Shown here: one piece after another, positions 56,570 through 64,000 of the stretch
How positions within the stretch are numbered: the stretch's first letter is position 1
How the letters are laid out: every line of letters starts with the position of its first letter
Origin: Inonotus obliquus
Lineage: Eukaryota > Basidiomycota > Agaricomycetes > Hymenochaetales > Hymenochaetaceae
NCBI GenBank assembly: GCA_032164295.1
Contig: JAJHTX010000010.1
Span: 186,001 to 250,000 of the forward strand
Length of the DNA: 64,000 nt
Direction: 5' to 3'
The notes under the pieces: generated by a model
Seen by the model: only the letters and a program-made list of their open reading frames with translations
Databases searched by the model: none
What the model was told of the DNA's origin: nothing
Position numbers and translations under genes: made by a program

Positions 56570-58105
56570 CTAGGGGATAGTCTCCCTAATGTCCCTCACA
56601 CTGAGTCTATCTATTAACTCTTCTAGCCCTCTGTTCCCACCTAGTCGCTCAATTTCGTTTCGAATCTGTGTCTCAAGCGACTCCAACACTTTTAGTGTGT
56701 AGTCGAAAGATTTTGTGTGATTCTTGAGATAATCGACTGTATATCGTTTTAGTGTTGGCGTCGTAGGTCGCTTTTGGAGAACATCTGACGATAACAAGAA
56801 TTAGGATACAATATTCAAAGATATCGCATGATCGTACTCAAGATTTGACGATTCGACGAATCAGCCCGCACACTGTGTACAATGGGGAACGAAAATTTGC
56901 CTTCTGTGAGGTCCTCTGCAAATCCTTTATTTGATTCGTACTGGCAAGTGAGAACATGAGTGTGATTGACATCAGAGAAGCGAGGTTACGTACGGCTTTG
57001 CTCTGCAGATTGAAATAGTCGTCGCGAATTTGAAAGAAGACACCAATCAGGTTGACCAAGGGTACATAATTGCTAGGCTTGTGCGTTAAAGACCTTTATG
57101 GCTGACGTGGAAAGTGAACTTACATGTCGAGATTTGCTGTTCCGCAAGTCATCATGAGCTTGATTCCTATACGAAATAGGCCACCGGTTTCTGAAGAGCA
57201 ACTGGGTTAGTTTGATTAATTTAATTATCACATACAGTTGAAGGGAGCGAGGCAAGGCCTTGCCATGAAACGGACGGCGCTTGGACGTGAACGAGCATAT
57301 TCCGTTGGGAAAGCAGGGTTACGAGGCGGGAGATTGTTCAGACCACTCAACTGTTATTTACCATTCCAATGTACTCCTCTTCTGTCGGGCATTGCAATGA
57401 ATCGCGCCAAAGTATTTCGAGACCCTGGCCCCGATGTAGGTTGAGGAGTTCCTCTACGAGAGTTCCCTCATGAAACAGTCCACACGAGATCAAAAGCGCG
57501 ACGTACCTGTCACAATTTTGTCAATCTCAGAGGTTTCCGCATCTCTAAGGTGGAATAACAGTTGATACGCTTGAAAGTAGACATAGTTGGCACAGTTAAT
57601 CGTCTGCGGTATACCATATATCTTGTGCGCGACTGAGCAATCACGATCAGTACTCTGTAAGTTGCAATGTGCGCATAGCCTACCGGGAACGCCGCGACGC
57701 AGTTGGGAGTCATCCTCGATATCATCAATGCTGGAACAGCATGTTAGAAGAAGCTCCTGCGAGACATGTAGAAGAGCAAGGCTTCACAGCAAGCTCGCAG
57801 AATGGAGCATATTGACGACCTTGGCGATGGTCGCAAGCTTCTCATCCGGCACTTTCAACCAGGCATTGAAAGCTTCAATCATACCCCCGCGTATCTCCTT
57901 TCCAGGCTGAGACGTGAGGTATGTGAAAGGTTCATTAAGTGCCTATTGCCAACGAGTTTTGGTCTGAGCATTCACTGTGGAACTCATGGACGTCCGGGAT
58001 TACCTGCTCGTTGCCAGCTGTCCAATTTGACGACTCGCCAAGTTTTTCTAGTATTTTGTCGTACCGCGCCAATCCATTATTCTTTGGGGAGCTCGAAGAT
58101 GCCAT
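56570..58105 (-). CDS. Geranylgeranyl diphosphate synthase
   Basis: Eight exons (58004-58105, 57788-57942, 57507-57730, 57352-57453, 57124-57190, 56994-57072, 56838-56940, 56570-56784) join in frame to 348 residues. It has the first Asp-rich motif in [15 protein letters not shown] and the second in [13 protein letters not shown], plus [41 protein letters not shown] and [15 protein letters not shown]. The enzyme condenses farnesyl and isopentenyl diphosphate to GGPP for protein prenylation, carotenoids and diterpenes in the cytosol or endoplasmic reticulum. Length and motifs are complete. The fourth intron (57191-57351, 161 nt) is unusually long, and its donor GTTGAG was chosen because it restores the conserved MVNNKTGG. 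Confidence 0.9.
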
Positions 58106-58616
58106 CGTCAGACTCGAAGTCGAGTCAAACTGATCACAACTTTTCAGGAGAGGGTCCTCTAGCACGTGACTATAACGGTGTGACCGTCACGATAGATGGC
58201 CTTAAGGCGTTCTGCTCTCTGACGCGGCCATGGACCCGCGAAGTACCTTCAGTCGGTGGAAACATCACACTTATCATTTTCAAATCGATCCAAACTCTTG
58301 TTCCGAGAATACCGCTAATGGGTGATTCAGGACGTTACCTCATCCATATAACCGAATTGATTGCATATACATCTTGGGAGAACTCATTTTCGTGGTATGT
58401 CTTGGTCTAAAGCACCCCATCGCTTGAATATGAGGTAGCTTACATGGTATCTTGCCCTGGTGATTGTCAAGCTCTGCGCGCCGGCCGGAGATCTCAAGAA
58501 CCAAATCCGGACCGTAATACTAAATTACTAATTCTATGCATTTATCATAATTCATTGATCGATCACGCTTTCGTATCCCCTCTTCCCATCTCAAACTACT
58601 CCGTATAAATCCTTTC
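58106..58616. other. Divergent intergenic region
   Basis: Between the GGPP synthase start and the next plus-strand gene. A plus-strand frame runs through to 58410 but overlaps the GGPP synthase exons on the other strand and has no motif. Confidence 0.4.
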
Positions 58617-60650
58617 ATGCGTAACCACGAGCTCTACGCCCTGAAGCAGTTCCGCCACGATCACGGATATGGGCTATTCGTACCGCATCACTGCGACAAG
58701 TATGACAGAGTGCGCGTAGGAGACGTGGGCTATGTAACAGACGAAGGCACATTCTTCAGACTGTTTAACGCATTCCATGATGGAAACGACCCCGTCAACC
58801 GAGGGGCGTTTCTGCCTAGAGATTTCAGACCCATCCCCGAGGGTTTCCGCGGATCCTACACAATGGAGGCTCTGATTGAGGGGCCCATGGTCTCCGCCAG
58901 TGTGACCGCATCGCGTGTGGAAGGGGCAATTTCTGCTGCAAGGTAAGTAGTGACCGCTATTTCCCCTTTTCATGATGACAACCCTTATTTGTTCTATAAA
59001 TATAAGTGCAAACCTCCAAGCTGCAGTTAGCGCGAAAGTGAAATTCGAATGTAGTACAAGGACCGGTGCGGCACTGATTATGAAGTACCCGGCTAACAAA
59101 GATGTTGCGACACAGGCGGAAGCCTTGAAAAAGTATATTCTCGTGAACTACCTATCATGGTTGGACATGGTCAGGGAGCAAGAGCGCCGAGTTGAGCTCT
59201 ATGACCTTGTTCTCGTCTATTCTTGCACGTTGACTGGTGACTGGGCAACTATCGTATGGAACGAGCAAGCTGAAAACACTGAGATCGCATTCAACATCGG
59301 CATCCGGGACGTGACAAATGTTTCCGTCTCTTACTGGGGCCAGTGGGAAGATCATGTTACAGCACCAAGGCGCAGGGGACCAAAATGCACTGCCAGCAGA
59401 CGAGAAGCGTATAAAGAAGGAAATTTTGACCAGTGCATTTTCTTGAAGGGGTTTCGACTTGCACTTCGAGAATGGTACCAGAAACTAGCCTCTACATTAA
59501 CGTCTAGAATCACAGATAGAGGGGACTCGGACATCGACATAAATAATCCTAACCATCTGGTATTGCGGATTTTGAAGAAATACGGATTCAAGATAGGACA
59601 ATTTGGCGGTCCTTCATCCTCTCATCAAATGGTAAGCCACTCTTGTACAAAATTTCGATGGCGATGATAGACATTTGCTCAGATACGGAATGTGGTGGAG
59701 GTCATTATAATTTTCATTTTTGAGGTTAGTTCAGGGTCACAAGTAATTCATACATACAGCTTTCGGCAGGATCAGTAACAAATTCCTAGAATTCGGATGC
59801 AAACGTTGCAGTTCTGGATGATGCAGACTTGAGTTCATTCGGCCTTGTCAGGAGCTTCTCTTGTTCCATGACACGGCAAATACTAACTTCTCATTACAGA
59901 CAGATGTCGATTCTCTAGAGGGAATATGCGCATACCTCCTTCATCAAGAATACGTCGAAGTTGTCACTTCAACGGTACAGGGAGCAAAAGGAAACCATTT
60001 CAAAGGTTAGATTTCAAGGCAATGTGAAGAACCTTTCATAGCTAACCTTACTGCCCGATACGATGTGAACAAAGTCGGCCGTTTAAGCAAACACCAACCA
60101 GAATCTGCTGAGGTATCGAACCAAGAAGTGATCCTTCTGGATGAGACTTTCGGTCCTCCGAGCCCTGTCCCCGTAAGACATCATAACAATTCGAGCTACC
60201 GGGTCAATGATGCTAGTAGAACCACCCCGACACCTAAGGAGAATATTCCGAATCGAGGTATGCATTCTTGTCGCATTTCATGTGCCAGTTGTGACCATAA
60301 ACGTCTGTCAGCGTTTTACAACGAGCTTCGTAAATGTTAAGTTTCGTCATTTGGCTACTATCATGCTCCTGACTTTGCGTTGCAGTACTGTGCGCCAATG
60401 GTAACGCAGACAGGCTCAGCATCACCTACCTTAGCTCGGGGCCCGCGCACAAACTAACCTGGCATGCAACTGCTAAATGTGAGTTATATCATCTTGATCT
60501 ATGCAGTTGATGAACTTAACTAGTATACTAGATGGCGACTCCATCGTCGGAGAAGGATCAGGTTCCAGGAAGGTTTTTGCACGCGCGGAGGCAGCTGGAA
60601 AGGCTTTGAAGCATTTGTATCCGACCCAATACGCCTCATTGACTGGGTAG
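58617..60650 (+). CDS. Agaricomycete orphan-family protein, seven exons
   Basis: Exons 58617-58942, 59007-59631, 59790-59846, 59900-60005, 60042-60257, 60386-60478 and 60532-60650 join in frame to 513 residues. The start (HGYGLFVPHHCDKYDRVRVG, VGYVTDEGTFFRLFNAFHDG, then NRGAFLPRDF) matches a family that is abundant and unnamed in mushroom genomes, always with a phrase on being near-to-state and gaining a row of aromatic residues. Further conserved-looking parts are YLSWLDMVREQERRVELYDL, LVYSCTLTGDWATIVWNEQA and NFDQCIFLKGFRLALREWYQ, with a late CAYLLHQEYVEVV. No enzyme motif is seen. The C-terminal exons are supported by phase only and could belong to a variant form. Family membership is from memory. 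Confidence 0.65.
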
Positions 60651-61175
60651 ATGAGATACATAAAGGCTCCGCTTATCCATGCTGTATTGTTTGATATAGG
60701 AAACACTAACGCGACGCCGAGCTCACTAGGTTCATGGATTACCTTCAGCACAAGCTCATCCATTGAACATCGCGTAGTAGAGATGAAGATATTCGAGAGG
60801 TTGAGCAACTCACCACCGCCCATTCGCTATACACACCCTTACCTTACAACCTGAACTCACCCGAGAAGTTTTCGTGTCTCTGAGTCGGTAGAATAATCGG
60901 GCCACTTGAAAGTTGAGTCGAGAACCACTGTGCGCGGTATTTCGCAGATTCAATTTGTACACGACTCTCCTGCGATAGTCAGTCATCTCCAACAGGGGAG
61001 ATAGACGCCATACTGGAATGCCACAACATTCTGTCCAACTTGAAAATCCATTATCAACGTGGTATGGCACCGCAAGAATGTTTCGCGAAGACCTTGATTT
61101 CTTCTTGAATGCAGTTCTTTACGAAACTTTTAGTATGGTCGCGCCTAAGACCATCGAAGCGAATTTATGACTTCG
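60651..61175. other. Interval before the fold-back element
   Basis: No supported gene. A minus-strand frame (60810-61070) has no recognisable motif. Confidence 0.35.
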
Positions 61176-62265
61176 ATTACAGGGAAATTCATAAAAATCT
61201 GGACACGTGCCAAATTGCCAATTTCGGCCCCTTCAGTACCTCAGAACACAAAATAAGTCATATCTCACTCAATTCTTGACCGTTTCGTGTCATCTAAGTT
61301 GCTAAATTCATGCCCCGATAGTGCCGTCCGAACTGTAACAAACCTGAGCAAATTCGGGCAAGAATTGACCCCGAAACGGCGCAAAATGTCGTTTTTTCAT
61401 GTATTCCTCATGTCCATTTTTTCCTGCACTCAATTCATGGTCTGCAGCACCCACAAGTGTCTCAGAATGCTCAGATGGAATAACTGTGAATTTAGGGCCT
61501 GCATTTGAGATGAATTTGAATGTGTATGTGCCAGTCTGGGGGCATGCCTGGAAGGCAGAAATGCCCCCTCATCCCTCAAGCTCCCCATGCCCTAGAAAAA
61601 ATATCTGAAGCCAAATTCGTACATGAAAATTCATTCCAGGCCTATTGAAAGTGATCTGAGTACTTCTCATGTCTGCTATGAAGATTGGTGCATTGTTTGA
61701 GGTGGGGGAGACAGGGCATATGCACCATGCTTCCCTGCCTTTCCCCAGCTTCCCAACATATCCATTTGATCTGGGAAAGGCTCAGATACATTTAAATACA
61801 CTCTAAATGAGTTCCTATGCATGAATTTGGCTTCAAATATTTTTTCTAGGGCATGGGGAGCTTGAGGGATGAGGGGGCATTTCTGCCTTCCAGGCATGCC
61901 CCCAGACTGGCACATACACCTTCAAATTCATCTCAAATGCAGGCCCTAAATTCACAGTTATTCCATCTGAGCATTCTGAGACACTTGTGGGTGCTGCAGA
62001 CCATGAATTGAGTGCAGGAAAAAATGGACATGAGGAATACATGAAAAAACGACATTTTGCGCCGTTTCGGGGTCAATTCTTGCCCGAATTTGCTCAGGTT
62101 TGTTACAGTTCGGACGGCACTATCGGGGCATGAATTTAGCAACTTAGATGACACGAAACGGTCAAGAATTGAGTGAGATATGACTTATTTTGTGTTCTGA
62201 GGTACTGAAGGGGCCGAAATTGGCAATTTGGCACGTGTCCAGATTTTTATGAATTTCCCTGTAAT
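61176..62265. mobile_element. Fold-back element with long inverted arms
   Basis: Arms of about 445 bp, 61176-61620 and 61822-62265, are inverted copies with very few differences seen. They surround a spacer of about 200 bp. The outermost bases read ATTACAGGGAAATTC and the inverse. The element can be read as CAGGG..CCCTG with TA on each side, as in a TA duplication of mariner-like elements. It encodes no transposase, so it is a non-autonomous fold-back or MITE-like element. The near-identity suggests a recent origin or arm homogenisation. Confidence 0.85.
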
Positions 62266-62442
62266 ATTACTACACATCCTTGACACAAACACCAATTACA
62301 AGCACAGAGCGTCCGAAAGCGTCCGATTCATATCAATACGAAACCGAAATCCATATCTTTCGAGTGCATTTCTCATCCCCGTAGTCTACGGAAGAATCAA
62401 CACTGGATAGCTGAATTATATAGATTTGGCTTACCCACTAAC

Positions 62443-62865
62443 TCAAAGTCCACAAGCACTCGCGTTCAATTGGGTCGCAGTGGCCTGAACGATACCAACT
62501 TGCTCCGCCTGTCCATTCGTGAGGTTGTTCATCGCACTGAGACCGATATTAAATCCGCTTCCCGCATGATCAATTGCGGTGACAACGATGCTCGTTCCGT
62601 TGAATGTTATATTCCAGCACGAGCCGCATTGAGCAGAGTTGAAAGCTTCGACGGCCTGCGCCCCTCCGATGAACGGGAAGGTCGGGAGAGAGTCGAAGGT
62701 AGTAAAGTTGCGCGTGAGGAGGCCGTTCGTGCCAGTGGAACATATGACAGTTGCGAGCGATTGATTGGCATTGTCGTACACAGGGTCGAAAGTCACTTGC
62801 TGCTGCTGTGCGAGTGCGTTGAGAGAAACAAATGATAGAAGAGCAGAAACAGCTGCGAGTCTCAT
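62443..62865 (-). CDS. Cerato-platanin family secreted protein
   Basis: A single-exon frame of 140 residues. Residues 1-19 form a signal peptide (MRLAAVSALLSFVSLNALA). The mature part starts near VTFDPVYDN and has the family's four cysteines (in VICSTG, SAQC, GSCW and ASAC), plus FPFIGGAQAVEAFNSAQCGS and VTAIDHAGSGFNIGLSAM. Cerato-platanins are small cell-wall or secreted proteins with a double-psi beta-barrel, able to bind chitin oligomers; in plant-associated fungi they act as elicitors. Length is typical. The start was chosen for the signal peptide; the upstream in-frame extension is unlikely. Confidence 0.9.
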   Translation of the reverse strand: MRLAAVSALLSFVSLNALAQQQQVTFDPVYDNANQSLATVICSTGTNGLLTRNFTTFDSLPTFPFIGGAQAVEAFNSAQCGSCWNITFNGTSIVVTAIDHAGSGFNIGLSAMNNLTNGQAEQVGIVQATATQLNASACGL

Positions 62866-63897
62866 TTTGACGAGCACTAGGAATGGCGAGTGTTGTTCGT
62901 CGATGCTTTTGTTACTGAGTGGACGGGTTCTTATAGACAGTACTAGTGTGTGCCAGCGCACAACGATGATATATCATGACATATCATAAGGAAGGTGTGA
63001 ATAGCGCATGGATATGTCGGCAGAACTGTCCTTTCTCGTAAGTGTTTTGAGGCATAGAAGAGTATAATGTCGGCAGAAGCATCTTATTCGTAGTGGTCAG
63101 GCGCAAGTGCTATTTCAACTTCTCGCGCCTCGAAATAAACCGGTCACGGGATGCCATCCATCATCACCGCATCATCTCTCTCTCATTTACCACAACATAG
63201 GGGACTCATTTCGACCACCTTCTTCACCTTCTAGCCCTGCAGCGCATGTTCTATGGTCTACGTAGCACCTTCAGAATGAACAATCTAAGAACGAAAGTTG
63301 CAAGAATAGGTCTTTTGAAGTGATGGTGCCCCTCCACAGACCAGTTTGTCAGTGCCACAGTGTTCAAGAACACGGGTAGAAGGCCAAGCATCGATCACGG
63401 TTCTCCCCGCGCGGTGTAGGTCACGGCAACTGGCTCAGAAAGTTGTAGCATGGTCACCGGACTCTTCATTCGTTGTGTGAGCCCGTTTGGGACTGGATCG
63501 TCAAACAAAGGAGATGATCCCATGAGTCCCTACATCATCTTCAAGGAATTAATACCACCTGCGAACTCATATGTCGACTCTATTGCTCGTGATCTGGCGA
63601 CTATACCATCACTCCGGTCCGAGAGGGTTTCATCAAATATAGGCTAAGGAGTATAATCTAGGTGTGTCTCTTCGCCCTCGTTTCGACAAATGCCTCTCAT
63701 TCGAGTATGTCTCATAGTGACAACTTGTACAACGAATGCTTGATAGAAACAGGGGAATAAAAGTGTCCTCTCCAAGCTTGGTTCCCAAAAAGTTATATCC
63801 ATCTCTCCTTCCCACTTCTGGAATCTCGGAGAGGAGGCAAAACAATGCCGGAAGAGACCATGAGCAACTCAAGCTACCCGGAAAAGGGAGACCAGAA
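62866..63897. other. Interval, nothing recognised
   Basis: Upstream region of the cerato-platanin gene. Open frames at 63450-63647 (plus) and 63633-63872 (minus) show no motif. Confidence 0.35.
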
Positions 63898-64000
63898 CTA
63901 CCGCACCGCTGAGCGTCCCAGCTTTACATCTTGACCTCCAAGCTGCTGTTCTTTCCACTCCTTCAAAGCACTCTGCACCACATGCAGATGCGATGGATAC
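63898..64000 (-). CDS. Partial C-terminal exon at the right edge
   Basis: The minus strand from the edge encodes HLHVVQSALKEWKEQQLGG and a short basic end before a TAG at 63898. This looks like the helical C-terminus of a gene continuing beyond the window. Not identified. Confidence 0.35.
   Translation of the reverse strand, partial: YPSHLHVVQSALKEWKEQQLGGQDVKLGRSAVR

Noticed and set aside
57802..58410. Long plus-strand frame over the GGPP synthase start
   Set aside because: It overlaps well-supported GGPP synthase exons on the opposite strand and has no motif; a shadow frame.
60473..60823. Minus-strand frame of 116 codons
   Set aside because: Antisense to the last exon of the orphan-family gene, which is supported by phase-consistent splicing.
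1..64000. CRISPR arrays, rRNA genes or bacterial-type operons
   Set aside because: None seen; the gene structure is eukaryotic throughout.

Overview
The window reads as nuclear DNA of a mushroom-forming basidiomycete (Agaricomycetes). Genes are split by many introns of about 45-65 nt with GT..AG borders. The gene families fit this group: tandem BTB/POZ proteins, an F-box protein, a cerato-platanin, a geranylgeranyl diphosphate synthase, a PfkB kinase, and an agaricomycete-type orphan family. There is no operon structure. All functional calls come from reading translated exons by eye; no database search was possible.

Layout. 1-14.3 kb: an F-box gene (638-2275), a stretch with nothing recognised, a membrane protein (6240-7362, minus), an acidic hypothetical protein (to 9483), and three tandem BTB/POZ paralogues (10354-14307) that share an upstream motif. 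14.6-29.3 kb: a zone of broken genes. An ATG11-like autophagy scaffold gene starts near 16.28 kb. It carries a stop and frameshifts, is split by an LTR-type insertion (17625-20669) that itself holds a nested solo LTR (18473-19792), and is split again by a fragment of a TOM1/HUWE1-type HECT ubiquitin ligase that lacks its catalytic lobe (about 21237-23169). Next to this wreckage lies an intact pair of convergent genes, a tyrosine recombinase (24216-25910) and an unknown protein with a SAP-like N-terminus (25946-27131). This pair is my best candidate for an undescribed mobile system. A PCL-type cyclin gene with two disabling changes follows.

29.8-45.7 kb: nested transposons. A nearly perfect gag-only LTR retrotransposon (30184-36009; two 1345-bp LTRs, two differences seen, TSD GCGT) sits in a small hAT-like element, which is flanked by a directly repeated segment of about 156-159 bp. 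Next is a second hAT element (36821-45653, perfect 8-bp TSD GCTCTGGC). It contains a LINE (ORF1 plus an endonuclease/RT ORF2 joined by TAATG), and the LINE ORF1 is cut by another solo LTR (38384-39526, TSD GCGC). The insertion order can be read from the nesting: LTR into LINE into hAT.

45.9-64 kb: an ordinary gene-rich stretch. It holds two Ser-rich hypothetical proteins, a LYR-motif protein, a four-exon nuclear-type protein with a possible Sld7-like C-terminus, tRNA-Thr(AGT), a PfkB/ketohexokinase-like gene, GGPP synthase, a seven-exon orphan-family gene, a 1.09-kb fold-back element with near-identical arms, and a secreted cerato-platanin. The right edge probably cuts a further minus-strand gene.
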